Notes: generated from the sequence alone by a model not told the origin. A stretch of DNA of 64,000 bases from Paraburkholderia sp. BCC1886 (GCF_900996245.1 NZ_CAAJGK010000118.1:62001-126000); one strand, 5' to 3'. Shown: positions 43,462 through 53,019, counted from the stretch's first letter. Program-made: numbers and translations.

Positions 43462-44838
43462 ATGTCAGTGGTACAGAAATTCCGGGTCAATGACGTGATC
43501 GATAACAGACCGTTAGGCCGTTATCAAACGTTTCTGGTGTTCCTTGGCTTTATCACCATCGTGTTTGACGGCTTCGACGCTGTCGTGATGGGATATATCG
43601 CTCCCCAGTTGAGAATCGACTGGGGCTTGAGTCACGATGCGATCGGCGCAATCCTGAGCGCGGGCCTGGTCGGGCAGGCAATTGGGGCGATCGTGGGTGG
43701 CCCACTCGCCGACCGCTTCGGACGCAAGCCGATCGTCGTGGCTAACGTCCTGTTCTTTGGAATCTGGACACTCGCCACGGCCATGTCTTCCGACGTGCGA
43801 GGCATGGTGATCTTCCGTTTTTTGACCGGGCTCGGGCTCGGAGCGGCCATCCCCAATACGAGTACTTTGATCGCGGAATACGCGCCGAAGAGAATGCGCT
43901 CGTTTCTCATCACCGTAACACTTTGCGGCTATACAGCGGGTGGCGCAGCGGGCGGCTTCGCCGCAGCCTGGATGATTCCGCACATGGGCTGGAGGAGCGT
44001 GGTGATCGCGGCAGGCGTGCTGCCCGTGATCCTTGCGGTCGTCTTGCTGGGCGCCATGCCAGAGTCGCTCAGTTTCCTCGTCGCACGGAACAAATCGCGC
44101 GCCGCCATATCGGCAATCATGGCGCGCATCGCGCCTGAACTGGCAGAGGGTTCTTACGAGCTGGTCATTGAGAAACGCACGACGTCTCGTGCGAACTCCA
44201 TGTGGATCGTCCTCGAAAATGGTTACCGTTTCGGTACGGCCACGCTGTGGGTGGGCTATTTTTGCGTGCTCTTCACCATCTATCTGCTAAGCAGCTGGTT
44301 GCCCACACTGGTCAAGGAAGGCGGTGGCTACACCGTTTCCGAGAGTGCGATCGTCATGGCAATGTTCCAGGTCGGGGGTCCTATCGGTTCGCTTGCCATC
44401 GGATGGGCGATGGATCGATGGAGCAAACACGTCGTCCTGGCCTGTGTATTCGTCATCGGGGCTTGCAGTGTGGGCGCGATCGGTGGATCTCCGCAGAGTT
44501 ACCTGCTGCTGTGCGGACTCGCCTTGATAGTCGGCTTTTGCATGAGCGGCGGCAGTGTCGGCATGACGGCGCTCGCGACCGGCTGGTATCCAACCGAAGC
44601 GCGCGCCACGGGCTCGAGCTGGATGTTGGGCGTGGGCCGCATCGGCGCAATCCTGAGCGCGATTCTGGGTGGGCAGATGCTGACGCTCGGATGGAATATG
44701 GCGGACATCTTCCGTGCATTGATTATTCCCGCAATCGTTGCCGCGATCGCCATTCTTGCTCATAAGCGTTGCAGGGTTCCCTCTGGAGCCGCCAACCCTC
44801 TCTCTGCCGCCGCGCTCAACGTAGATGCTTCGGACTAG
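43462..44838 (+). CDS. MFS transporter, aromatic acid:H+ symporter (AAHS) type
   Basis: A 458-residue, 12-helix MFS protein. Family hallmarks are in helix 1 (FDGFDAVVMGYIAPQLRIDW) and in the loop GGPLADRFGRKPIVVANVLF. The TGLGLGAAIPNTSTLIAEYA segment is typical of PcaK-like carriers. GGAG precedes the ATG. It likely imports an aromatic or related organic acid with protons. It is the first gene of a rightward set with SMP-30, thiolase and DUF35 genes, 25-30 bp apart or overlapping, so they form an operon. Confidence 0.93.
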   Translation: MSVVQKFRVNDVIDNRPLGRYQTFLVFLGFITIVFDGFDAVVMGYIAPQLRIDWGLSHDAIGAILSAGLVGQAIGAIVGGPLADRFGRKPIVVANVLFFGIWTLATAMSSDVRGMVIFRFLTGLGLGAAIPNTSTLIAEYAPKRMRSFLITVTLCGYTAGGAAGGFAAAWMIPHMGWRSVVIAAGVLPVILAVVLLGAMPESLSFLVARNKSRAAISAIMARIAPELAEGSYELVIEKRTTSRANSMWIVLENGYRFGTATLWVGYFCVLFTIYLLSSWLPTLVKEGGGYTVSESAIVMAMFQVGGPIGSLAIGWAMDRWSKHVVLACVFVIGACSVGAIGGSPQSYLLLCGLALIVGFCMSGGSVGMTALATGWYPTEARATGSSWMLGVGRIGAILSAILGGQMLTLGWNMADIFRALIIPAIVAAIAILAHKRCRVPSGAANPLSAAALNVDASD

Positions 44839-44863
44839 ACGTACATCAACCCAAGGATTAGTC

Positions 44864-45760
44864 ATGTCGTGCATGCCTCCTCACGCCGAGATCACGCGTG
44901 TTATCAACTGCCAGAACCAGCTTGGTGAAGGTCCGATATGGAGCCCGCTTCACCAGAAGTTGTGGTGGGTCGACGTCAGCACGCCGACGCTTTGGCGATT
45001 CGATCCGTTGAGCGGAGCAACCGATCGGTGGCCGTTGCCGAAGCCTCCGGCCGTGATCGCACTCCGGCAAAGCGGCGGCCTGCTGCTGCTTTTTCGAAGG
45101 GGCCATCTATTGCTCGACCAGCTTGTGCCGGGCGATACGATTCCCGAACCGCTTCCGCTCGATCTGGAGAACGATCGGCTGAACGACGGCAGAGTCGATG
45201 CCGCAGGAAGGTTGTGGGTGGGCAGCCTCGCGCGCGACCTTCGATCACCTGTGGGAAAGCTTTACCTTTTCGAGGGCGGCGATCGCAACCCGCCCCTACG
45301 ACCCGTGGAGAGCGGATTCACCCTCTCGAACGGGATCGGCTGGAATCCCGAGCGCACGTTGATGTACTTCGCAGACACGCACTCGAAGACCATTCACACT
45401 TTTGATTTCGACCTCGAGACGGGCGGCCTCTCCAGCAAGCGTGTGCTCACGCAAATCTCCGGCGAAGGCGGCCCGGATGGACTGACCGTCGACGCCGACG
45501 GCAATGTCTGGGTCGCGATCTTCGGAGCCGGCGCCGTGCACTGTTACCGTCCGGACGGAAAGCTCGTGCGCAGTGTCGAACTGCCCACGGCCTACCCCAC
45601 GAGTTGTACGTTTGGTGGCGTGGATCTCGACACGCTGTACGTCACGTCCGCGTCGACAGATTTCCATGGCGACCCGGTTCCGGAAGGAGACGGCGGCGGA
45701 GCACTCTGGGCCGTCAAGGGCGTGGGGCGTGGTCAGGCCGAATCGCTGCTCCCTTACTAG
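44864..45760 (+). CDS. SMP-30/gluconolactonase-family hydrolase
   Basis: A 298-residue six-bladed beta-propeller. Key parts: LGEGPIWSPLHQKLWWVDVS with the metal-binding Glu, LNDGRVDAAGRLWVGSLARD, GFTLSNGIGWNPERTLMYFA with the Asn ligand, and GGPDGLTVDADGNVWVAIFG with the catalytic Asp. Start ATG 44864 follows AAGGA. It hydrolyses lactones in the cytosol or periplasm; no signal peptide is seen. Located 25 bp after the transporter gene. A lactone could arise from the imported compound. Confidence 0.93.
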   Translation: MSCMPPHAEITRVINCQNQLGEGPIWSPLHQKLWWVDVSTPTLWRFDPLSGATDRWPLPKPPAVIALRQSGGLLLLFRRGHLLLDQLVPGDTIPEPLPLDLENDRLNDGRVDAAGRLWVGSLARDLRSPVGKLYLFEGGDRNPPLRPVESGFTLSNGIGWNPERTLMYFADTHSKTIHTFDFDLETGGLSSKRVLTQISGEGGPDGLTVDADGNVWVAIFGAGAVHCYRPDGKLVRSVELPTAYPTSCTFGGVDLDTLYVTSASTDFHGDPVPEGDGGGALWAVKGVGRGQAESLLPY

Positions 45761-45791
45761 CAAATTTTTGTCGTCGAGGAAAAATCTTTAT

Positions 45792-46952
45792 ATGACTCAA
45801 GCTCTTCTGAACGAGCCCGCAGTTGCGGGCATCGGTACGACGCGGTACGGAAAATTACCTGATTACGACATCTACGAGCTGGCGCAATGGGCATTGAAGG
45901 ACGCTCTGGACGACTGCGGTTTGACGTACGCGGATCTGGACGGTTTGATCGTCAACCGGATTCCTAGCTACAGTCACCTCGCGGATCAATGCGGCATCAA
46001 CCCGGATTACGTGCTATCGACGCCAGGGCATGGCAGATTCAGCGGTATCTGCATCCAGACGGCGGCCCATCTGATTTCCAGTGGCGCGGTCAATACGATC
46101 GCGCTCGTCTACGCGAACGATGGCGGGAGCGCAGGCATCTCCTATGGCGGCGATGCGAGTCAGTTCGGCGGTGCCGCAGGCGCATACGGCGGTGCGGATA
46201 GTCACTGGACGCCCTACGGTATGACATCGCCGGGCGCATTCCACGCGCTCATGATGCAACGGCACATGCATCTGTATGGGACGAAATCCGAAGATCTCGG
46301 CGAAATCGCCAAAACGTTCCGTCACCACGCGAGCCTCAATCCCGCGGCCGTCATGCGTGAAGAGTTTACGATCGAGCAATACATGCAGAGCCGGTTTATC
46401 TGCGATCCGCTTCGTCTACTCGATTATTGCCTGATCAATGACGGCGCCGTCGCCATGATCATGACAAGCGGATCGCGTTCACGAGACCTGCGCAAGCCAC
46501 CGGTTTACGTACGAGGCGTCGCTCAGGCATCCGACTTCACAGATAGCAGCTTTCCGCCAGAGGACTTCTGGTCGGGCGCAATGAACAGGGTCGCAACGAA
46601 AGTCCATGGCATGGCCGGCACGACGAACGACGACATGAGCGGACTGATGATTTACGATAACTTCACGCCGACCGTCCTCGTTTCTCTCGAGGGGTTCGGC
46701 TTTTGCCCCGTGGGAGAAAGCGGACGCTGGGTGAACGAAGGTCATCTTCGGCTGGGGCAGCGCTTCCCGACGAACACGAACGGCGGACATCTCTCCGAAT
46801 CCTATCTCCAGGGATGGGGACTTAACGTGGAAGCAGTCCGGCAACTTCGCGGCGAGTGCGACGCCCGCCAGATCGACTCCCCGGCTTTCATTCAGTACAT
46901 GGCAGCTACACCGATCACGACGTCAATCATTTACGGAAAGGACTCGAAATGA
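45792..46952 (+). CDS. thiolase-family protein (SCP-x/lipid-transfer type)
   Basis: A 386-residue thiolase-like protein from ATG 45792 with GAGGAAAA upstream. It opens AVAGIGTTRYGKLPDYDIYE, has the FSGICIQTAAHLISSGAVNT region where the Cys lies near the usual nucleophile position, then GAVAMIMTSGSRSRD and the C-terminal TNTNGGHLSESYLQGWG (the GGH box). This subgroup pairs with DUF35 proteins and takes part in sterol or short/aromatic side-chain degradation. Its stop overlaps the start of the DUF35 gene (ATGA), supporting a complex. It cleaves or condenses acyl-CoA; the exact substrate is unknown. Confidence 0.9.
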   Translation: MTQALLNEPAVAGIGTTRYGKLPDYDIYELAQWALKDALDDCGLTYADLDGLIVNRIPSYSHLADQCGINPDYVLSTPGHGRFSGICIQTAAHLISSGAVNTIALVYANDGGSAGISYGGDASQFGGAAGAYGGADSHWTPYGMTSPGAFHALMMQRHMHLYGTKSEDLGEIAKTFRHHASLNPAAVMREEFTIEQYMQSRFICDPLRLLDYCLINDGAVAMIMTSGSRSRDLRKPPVYVRGVAQASDFTDSSFPPEDFWSGAMNRVATKVHGMAGTTNDDMSGLMIYDNFTPTVLVSLEGFGFCPVGESGRWVNEGHLRLGQRFPTNTNGGHLSESYLQGWGLNVEAVRQLRGECDARQIDSPAFIQYMAATPITTSIIYGKDSK

Positions 46953-47368
46953 TCTCCACTCAAACAACGGTACCTAACGACCCTAAGAGCAAACCGCATT
47001 GGGACGCAGCCATTAAAGGGATTCTCCTCGCCCAGCGCTGCCTCGATTGCGGAAAGTACCGCTTCCCCGCGACATGGCAATGCGCGCATTGTCATGGGCG
47101 AGATGCTGAGTGGGCGACGCTCAGCGGTCAGGGCCGGGTGGAATCGTTCTGCACGTTCCACAAAGCCTACTGGCCGTCGATTAAAGGTCAACTGCCCTAC
47201 ACCGTCGTGCAGGTCATGCTTGACGAAGGTATTCGTTATATGAGCAGCCTGAGTGGCCATGCTTACGCGAAACCTGAGATCGGTCAGCGGGTGAAAGCCT
47301 GGTTCGACCCGGTCTCCGCCGAACTAACACTGGTCCGCTTTGCCCCTCTGGTTCCGGAACCGTCATAA
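46949..47368 (+). CDS. DUF35 Zn-ribbon/OB-fold acyl-CoA-binding protein
   Basis: A 139-residue partner protein. The N-terminal helix (KPHWDAAIKGILLAQRCLDC) leads into a zinc ribbon with C-x2-C pairs (QRCLDCGK, CAHCHGR), then an OB-fold (GRVESFCTFHKAYWPSIKGQ, PYTVVQVMLDEGIRYMSSLS). Such proteins stabilise thiolase or hydratase partners and bind the acyl-CoA. The coding overlap with the thiolase gene supports this. It is the last gene of the rightward operon. Confidence 0.92.
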   Translation: MISTQTTVPNDPKSKPHWDAAIKGILLAQRCLDCGKYRFPATWQCAHCHGRDAEWATLSGQGRVESFCTFHKAYWPSIKGQLPYTVVQVMLDEGIRYMSSLSGHAYAKPEIGQRVKAWFDPVSAELTLVRFAPLVPEPS

Positions 47369-47422
47369 GCCGCGTTGATAGACGTCGCGGCCTGGCGCGG
47401 ATAGCGACGGCATCACCCATGC

Positions 47423-48220
47423 CTAGTCGCTATCACTTTCCCGAAAGTATTTTTCCGGAGTCGGTTTCAGTTTGGCACCGAGTCGGCGGGAAAGCGCGTC
47501 GGTACTTTGCAGAATCTGTTCCGCGATTCGTTTCTCGAGTTCCGGGTCGTCCTCCGAGGACGGTATGCCAATACCAATGGCCGCGATCGGGCGGTTCTCT
47601 ATGTTGAATACGGGCGCGGCTATGCCGATGATCCCCGGGAGATACTCGCCTTCCATACGCGCGAAGCCCGACTTGCGAACTTCCACCAGTGCGGAACGAA
47701 GTTCTGCGGCATCCATTCTCGTTTTAGAGGTGTAGGCCTGGGGCTTGTAAGTAGACAGCAGCCGTCCGATTTCCTCTGGTGCCAGAAAGCCGAGAATCGC
47801 CCTCCCGAGTGCGCTGTGAAACATCGGTATATGTTGCCCTACGCTCAGCGAATGAGCGAGTGGCGAAGGAAGCGATTCCGAGCAGACGACAATACAGTTG
47901 TCGCCTTTAGGAATGACCATCGTCGTGTAAACGTTCAGTTGCAGAAAGACGTTGTGCACAATCGGACTGCCGAGCCGCACGATATTCAGATTGCGGAGAT
48001 AGGCATGCGCAAGGAACATCACCTGCGAACCGATTGAATATCGTCCCGTTTCGCGATCCAGATCCAGATAACCTGGCCGTTGGAGATCCAGCATAAGCGC
48101 GGTGAGACTGCTCTTGGGAATACCCAAAGCCTGAGAGATCTCGGTATGAGTTGCATATCCCGCTTTATGGGTTGCGACGAACTCCATAATTTCCAGCACT
48201 CGCAGTGCAGACTTTGCCAT
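47423..48220 (-). CDS. IclR-family transcriptional regulator
   Basis: A 265-residue IclR regulator. The winged helix reads ALRVLEIMEFVATHKAGYAT, HTEISQALGIPKSSLTALML. The effector domain has FHSALGRAILGFLAPEEIGR, GFARMEGEYLPGIIGIAAPV and IAAIGIGIPSSEDDPELEKR. It converges on the thiolase/DUF35 operon. The perfect palindrome TACAATTGTA lies 27 bp upstream of its start and suggests autoregulation. It most likely controls the adjacent catabolic operon and the divergent ligase in response to an aromatic or organic acid. Confidence 0.93.
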   Translation of the reverse strand: MAKSALRVLEIMEFVATHKAGYATHTEISQALGIPKSSLTALMLDLQRPGYLDLDRETGRYSIGSQVMFLAHAYLRNLNIVRLGSPIVHNVFLQLNVYTTMVIPKGDNCIVVCSESLPSPLAHSLSVGQHIPMFHSALGRAILGFLAPEEIGRLLSTYKPQAYTSKTRMDAAELRSALVEVRKSGFARMEGEYLPGIIGIAAPVFNIENRPIAAIGIGIPSSEDDPELEKRIAEQILQSTDALSRRLGAKLKPTPEKYFRESDSD

Positions 48221-48246
48221 GTGTACCCAGAAAATTATCTGAAGTT

Positions 48247-48256
48247 TACAATTGTA
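48247..48256. promoter_or_regulatory. palindrome, candidate IclR operator
   Basis: TACAATTGTA is a perfect 10-bp palindrome 27 bp upstream of the IclR start codon, in the position expected for an autoregulatory site. I did not find the same sequence ahead of the transporter gene. Confidence 0.45.
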
Positions 48257-48508
48257 CGATGCGTGGGCGAACGGTGGCCTTTTTCATAGGCAACGCAACG
48301 ATGCCGCCGCGGATCGGCAACTGGATGAAACACGCAATCACATTGTGCTCTCGTGGTGGGCAAAGACACCTCTCATCCCGCTCCACGTCAGCTTTCCAAG
48401 CGGTACAACGGACGGTCGCAGCGTCTAACAGGCCGTTGAAATACCTGATGTGGCGGTCATTCGTAACGAAGGCGTAAATGTTGAACTGATGTCATCGCTG
48501 CGAGCGAG

Positions 48509-48720
48509 ATGGAACGGATGCGTGGTCCAAATAGTTTTACCGAGTCGATGTTCACGCTGCTGAAGCTGGACGATTTTGTGCCGAAGGAACATCCGTTGCG
48601 CCCGATTCGAGCGTGGGTCAATGACGCGCTTAAACGCATGGACGATGTGTTCGCCCGGACGTACGAGGCTGACGCGAAAGGTGGTCGGCCGAGCATCGCG
48701 CCGAAGAAACTGGCGCGAGC
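48509..48720 (+). pseudogene. IS5-family transposase, N-terminal fragment
   Basis: MERMRGPNSFTESMFTLLKL and DDFVPKEHPLRPIRAWVNDA, then FARTYEADAKGGRPSIAPKK, are the opening ~70 residues of a widespread IS5-type transposase. At LARA, where intact members continue into MLLQVLYSIRSER, the reading becomes unrelated. Only the non-catalytic N-terminus survives. The frame stays open to 48934, but that part has no transposase character. Confidence 0.8.
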
Positions 48721-49308
48721 TCCTAGATGCATAAGCGATGCCGCTCGTGAGTGGCTCGATTCTGCGACACCGCCCAAAGCGGCGGTGGATGCGGCGCGCA
48801 CTTCGGCCTTGGCCGCCGAATCGCTTGATTTTTTTCGCGTCGGCCGCCCGGCCAACAGACCGGGCGGCAGATGGGGCGCAGTTGTCGATCTAATTTTCAG
48901 AGGAACGCGATTAGGCGGCAGTGATCGGCCATGAGGAGAAACTCACCCGACCGAGAGATACGGCTCAAAGTCGCCCGGTTTCGGTCAATCGCCCCGAGGA
49001 TGCTGAGAAAACCCTCAGAAACGCGCGGGCGCACGGGTCCATACTTCCAGCTGCGATGTCCTGTAATAGCGGCTTCACAAATGCGATGGTTCTCTTGTCG
49101 ATCAACGCAACAGGACCGTAAGACAGCCCTCCTTTCCCCGCGGACGCACCTTTTACCCATCCGCGTCGCACCTGCAAGGCCATCAGCGCCGCCGCCGATG
49201 ATAAAACAACGCACAAACGCTTCGCCTGCATCCGCGTTTGTCCAAAAATCGAAATCACGGGCGCACGACAGCCCGGCTTTTTGTCGCGCGCCTGGAAAGT
49301 TTTGCGGC
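48721..49308. other. gap without recognisable gene
   Basis: It begins at the broken IS5 fragment and ends at the formate dehydrogenase stop. Several medium frames exist on both strands but none has recognisable domains. Likely mobile-element debris. Confidence 0.45.
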
Positions 49309-50469
49309 TTAAGTCAGCTTGTACGAGCCAGCCCCCGCGCCTGCGAGGTTGCCGCCATCGACGATCAGATACTCGGGTCGGATCGGCCTGCCCTCGAAGA
49401 AACATTCGAGGATTTCAAGCGTGCCCGCAGCGTAGCGGGCCTGTCCCGACAATGAACTGCCCGACATGTGAGGCGTCATGCCCTGGTTCGGCATGCTCCG
49501 CCATGGATGATCGACTGGCGCGGGCTGCGGGAACCACACGTCGCCGGCGTAGCCCGCCAGTTGTCCCGACTGCAATGCGCGAACGATTGCGTCGCGGTCG
49601 CACAGCGCACCCCGTGCGGTGTTGATCAGATACGCGCCGCGCTTGGTGAGGCTAAGCAGCTTATCGTCGAAAAGACCTTCGGTCGACGGGTAAAGCGGCA
49701 TTTGCAGATTGATCACATCGCATAACTTCACTAATGACTCGGGCGTGTCGTGGTACATCAGACCAAGCTCGGCCTCGACATCCGGCGACAGACGATGCGG
49801 ATCGTAGTAATGCAGCTTCACGTCGAACGGTTTAAGCCTGCGCAACACTGCAAGACCAATGCGTCCCGCCGCCAAAGTACCGAAATGCATCCCTTCGAGG
49901 TCGTAGCTGCGGCTCACGCAGTCAGCGATATTCCAGCCGCCATTCGCTGCGTACTGATGTGCGGGCAAATAGTTTCGCACCAGCGACAACACCATCATTA
50001 CAACGTGTTCGGCTACGCTGATGCTGTTCGAAAAGGTCTCCTCTGCAACGGTAATGCCGTGCGCCGCAGCGGCTTTCAGGTCGACATGATCGGAGCCGAT
50101 GCCTGCGGTCAACGCGAGTTTCAGCTTCTTCGCCTTTCCGATCCGCTCGGCCGTCAGATAGGCGGGCCAGAAAGGCTGCGAGATGACGACATCAGCGTCG
50201 ACCAGATGCCGGTCGAAACTCGAGTCAACACCATCCTTATCGCTCGTGACAACCAGTTCATGACCGTTCTTCTCGAGATAACTGCGCAGTCCTAGCTCGC
50301 CCGAGACGCAACCGACCAGCTCACCCGGTTTGAATCCGAGCGGCCCTTTGGGCGACGGTACGGTCTGGCCATTCGGATAATGAGTAATGATCGGGACCTC
50401 GTCGCGAGCGTATTTCGGCGGAAATCCGGTTACCGGATCGGGATAAAGAACGCATAAGATCTTTGCCAT
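49309..50469 (-). CDS. NAD-dependent formate dehydrogenase
   Basis: A 386-residue D-2-hydroxyacid-dehydrogenase-family enzyme. Start ATG 50469 follows AGGAG. Signature stretches: VVISQPFWPAYLTAERIGKA, FSNSISVAEHVVMMVLSLVR (with NSISVAEH), NYLPAHQYAANGGWNIADCV, the NAD-binding GTLAAGRIGLAVLRRL and the catalytic NTARGAL (Arg) and MTPHMSGSSLSGQARY (His). It oxidises formate to CO2 with NAD+ as a soluble metal-free dimer. It stands alone and is divergent from the MFS gene at 50985, ~515 bp away. Useful in methylotrophic or oxalate/one-carbon metabolism. Confidence 0.95.
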   Translation of the reverse strand: MAKILCVLYPDPVTGFPPKYARDEVPIITHYPNGQTVPSPKGPLGFKPGELVGCVSGELGLRSYLEKNGHELVVTSDKDGVDSSFDRHLVDADVVISQPFWPAYLTAERIGKAKKLKLALTAGIGSDHVDLKAAAAHGITVAEETFSNSISVAEHVVMMVLSLVRNYLPAHQYAANGGWNIADCVSRSYDLEGMHFGTLAAGRIGLAVLRRLKPFDVKLHYYDPHRLSPDVEAELGLMYHDTPESLVKLCDVINLQMPLYPSTEGLFDDKLLSLTKRGAYLINTARGALCDRDAIVRALQSGQLAGYAGDVWFPQPAPVDHPWRSMPNQGMTPHMSGSSLSGQARYAAGTLEILECFFEGRPIRPEYLIVDGGNLAGAGAGSYKLT

Positions 50470-50984
50470 GCCAACTCCTGAAGGACGGTTATAACAGTTG
50501 CCTGATCGGCGTAGAGAGTCTAGGTCCGGTACCACCGGCGCTTTTCCAGATTCGCACGACAGCGTTATATCTGAGTGAATATATCGAGAGCGTGTGCACG
50601 TGGTCGGGCTTGTCATGGACGAAATTCGACGCGCCGCATGGCGGCAGTTAGCCAGCATCGGCTTCCGGACAGATCGCCTTGGTTGATTCCTGTGCCACCA
50701 GAGTGGAAAGAAGTACGGCGCAAGGTTGGCGTGGCAGACAACGCAATGCTGCGTTGCTCTGGGATCCGTTTATCAGTTTTTTTTTCAGTAATAAGCTTGA
50801 ACGAATCGCTGCAGGTTTGTTGCCTCGCGGCTCCAACCTCCGCCGACCCGAGGCATCGCCGTACCGTTCTGTCGCGAACCGATCGTCAGCCGATGACCGC
50901 CCCCCGTTTCGGGGAATCGCGCTGCGGCAACCACGAAATATTGATCAATGGATAATTTAATGCACAAAACCATGGAACGTATCG
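50470..50984. other. divergent intergenic stretch
   Basis: No supported gene. It should hold the promoters for leftward formate dehydrogenase and rightward MFS genes. An AT-rich run at ~50770-50795 (AGTTTTTTTTTCAG) and GATCAATGGATAATTTAATG near 50941 are candidate elements. Confidence 0.45.
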
Positions 50985-52247
50985 ATGAACAAACTCGCTG
51001 AGTTTCGCCGCGGATGGCTGCAATTGACCGGCTCGACGTTGGGTCTCGGCATCGGCGTGATCGGCTTAGGCTCTTACAACCTTGGCCTTTTCGCAAAAGA
51101 TCTGCAAGGTGCGGTTGGATTGACGAAGACGCAATATGGTGCGGGCTATCTCGCCTTCACACTGGGACTCGCGCTCGGCCTGCAGATGTGGGGGCGACTG
51201 CTGTCGCGCTTCGGCGCGGCGCGCACCGCTGCGGGTAGCGCGCTCGCCCTCGCCGTTTGCTTCGTTGGAATGGCCGGATTGATCTCAACGCCCACGGCGT
51301 ACATTGCTCTCGTTGGCATGGCTGGGTTTTTCGGCGGCGGCACGAGCGGCCTCACATTCACCCGGATTGTGAGCGGCTGGTTCGATCGCGGCCGTGGATT
51401 CGCACTCGGTCTTACCCAAGTGGGCCTCGGTCTGTGCGGAGCGATTCTGCCACCCATCGTTGCGGCAACCATCGGCAAAAACGGCTGGCACTCCGGCTAC
51501 CTTCTGTTGGCGGCTATTGCTGCAGTCGGTGCACCCATTTCATTACTGATCCTGCGCGACAGCCAGGACATCCCGAGGACGGCGCCCGTCGCGTCCGAGC
51601 CCGTCAACCAGGAGGAACTCGCAAGAGAGTTTGCGGCGGTCAAGCGAACTGGAACGTTCTGGCTGATGTGCCTCGCCTTCACGTTATCGACGTTGTTCGT
51701 CGCGGGTAACGCACAGCATATGGCGCCGATGCTGCGCGAACTCGGTGCGACTGCTACCTCGGCTGCGAAGTACATGAGCCTTCTAGGTATCGGCACGGTC
51801 TGTGTGCGCCTGATCGTGGGCTGGCTGTCCGACTACGTGCACTCCCCAAGGCTGATGGCCTTTTCCTGCCTCGTCGGAATGGGGGGAGTAATTACTCTGA
51901 AACTTGGCGGAGTCGGCTATGCACCGCTATACGCGTTCACGGTGGGCTGGACGTTCGGTGGCGAAATCGATCTGGTAGCGCTCATGTGTACACGCTATTT
52001 CGGTCTACGGGTGTTTGCCCGAGCCTACGCTTTCCAGTACGGCGCTCTGTGTATTGCTGCGGGTGTGGGCCCACTCGGTCTCGGTTGGTTGGCGGACCGA
52101 TTGGGCAGCTATCAGCCCGGCCTGCTGCTGAGCGCAGCGCTTGCCGCCGCTGCGGCATTCGTGTTTCTCCTCCTGCCGCGTTACGACGCAGGCGCTACCG
52201 AAAAAGCCAGTACACAAGGGCCTATACGCCTCAATAGCACCGAGTAA
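50985..52247 (+). CDS. MFS transporter
   Basis: A 420-residue, 12-helix MFS protein of the monocarboxylate/OFA-like branch: LGSYNLGLFAKDLQGAVGLT in helix 1-2, FFGGGTSGLTFTRIVSGWFD followed by RGRGFALGLTQVGLGLCGAI, and the second-half signature KYMSLLGIGTVCVRLIVGWL with SDYVHSPR. The polar linker (residues ~195-220) is typical. It probably exchanges or imports an organic acid. The glyoxalase-like gene at 52321 follows by 73 bp and may be co-transcribed. Confidence 0.9.
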   Translation: MNKLAEFRRGWLQLTGSTLGLGIGVIGLGSYNLGLFAKDLQGAVGLTKTQYGAGYLAFTLGLALGLQMWGRLLSRFGAARTAAGSALALAVCFVGMAGLISTPTAYIALVGMAGFFGGGTSGLTFTRIVSGWFDRGRGFALGLTQVGLGLCGAILPPIVAATIGKNGWHSGYLLLAAIAAVGAPISLLILRDSQDIPRTAPVASEPVNQEELAREFAAVKRTGTFWLMCLAFTLSTLFVAGNAQHMAPMLRELGATATSAAKYMSLLGIGTVCVRLIVGWLSDYVHSPRLMAFSCLVGMGGVITLKLGGVGYAPLYAFTVGWTFGGEIDLVALMCTRYFGLRVFARAYAFQYGALCIAAGVGPLGLGWLADRLGSYQPGLLLSAALAAAAAFVFLLLPRYDAGATEKASTQGPIRLNSTE

Positions 52248-52320
52248 TCAAACCCGGACTAAGCAGTCAACACGTCAACAACGCGCTTGCCAAGCAGCGC
52301 TACTCTTCAGGAAAGTATCG

Positions 52321-53019
52321 ATGATCCATTTTGACCACATTTGTCTGGCGGCACAGAATGTTTATGAAGCCACCTTCAGGCTGAGCCGCGAAACAGGTTT
52401 AGGCAACTACGACGGCGGGTTCTTTCCGCTCTATGGGATCGGCCACAAGGTGGTCCCGCTCGCACCAGACATTTATATCGAGGTGGAAGGCATTGTGGAT
52501 CACCGGGTTCTTGCGCGCGGCCAACCGCTGGCCACTTTTTTCGAGCAGCAAACACGAGTGGGGGATTGTTTTGTCGGCTGGTGTCTGCGCGCGGACTCGC
52601 TGGACGAGCTGAAGACTTTCGCCAGGCATCACAACACGGTTGTCGACGAAAATACCACTGGCAAGGACGCCGGCCGCCAGATGATGAACGGTGAGCGCGG
52701 TTTTGCGCTGCAGACACCCAGTGCATTGACGGCATGGCCAATCGGAAAACCCAATCTGTACTTCAAGCCCGGCAATGGCACTCACGCCGCTAGCCTGCCG
52801 ATTGTCCCAGGAACTGGATCGGTGCAGGGGAAAGGACTGAACTGGATCGAAATCGGTGAGGACGAGGCCGCGTTCGCTGCATGGCTCGGCGAGATTGCTC
52901 ACCCCTCGGACTTTCCGTTCGAGATCCGATACAACAGGAACAGTGCCGGACTGTACGCGCTCGGCGTAGAGACGAGCATCGGCGAACAGGAGATCCGCCG
53001 CGCGCCGGTCAAGATCTGA
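52321..53019 (+). CDS. VOC-family glyoxalase-like protein
   Basis: A 232-residue protein with a start just after AGGAAAG. The N-terminal IHFDHICLAAQNVYEATFRL and the VPLAPDIYIEVEGIVDHRVL strand resemble the glyoxalase-like (Glyoxalase_3) fold, with metal-type His at residue ~5 and Glu at ~59. A second half (PNLYFKPGNGTHAASLPIVP, GLNWIEIGEDEAAFAAWLGE) repeats the beta-alpha-beta-beta-beta pattern. Function may be isomerase, dioxygenase or lyase on a small organic molecule. Linked to the upstream MFS gene by position. Confidence 0.82.
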   Translation: MIHFDHICLAAQNVYEATFRLSRETGLGNYDGGFFPLYGIGHKVVPLAPDIYIEVEGIVDHRVLARGQPLATFFEQQTRVGDCFVGWCLRADSLDELKTFARHHNTVVDENTTGKDAGRQMMNGERGFALQTPSALTAWPIGKPNLYFKPGNGTHAASLPIVPGTGSVQGKGLNWIEIGEDEAAFAAWLGEIAHPSDFPFEIRYNRNSAGLYALGVETSIGEQEIRRAPVKI

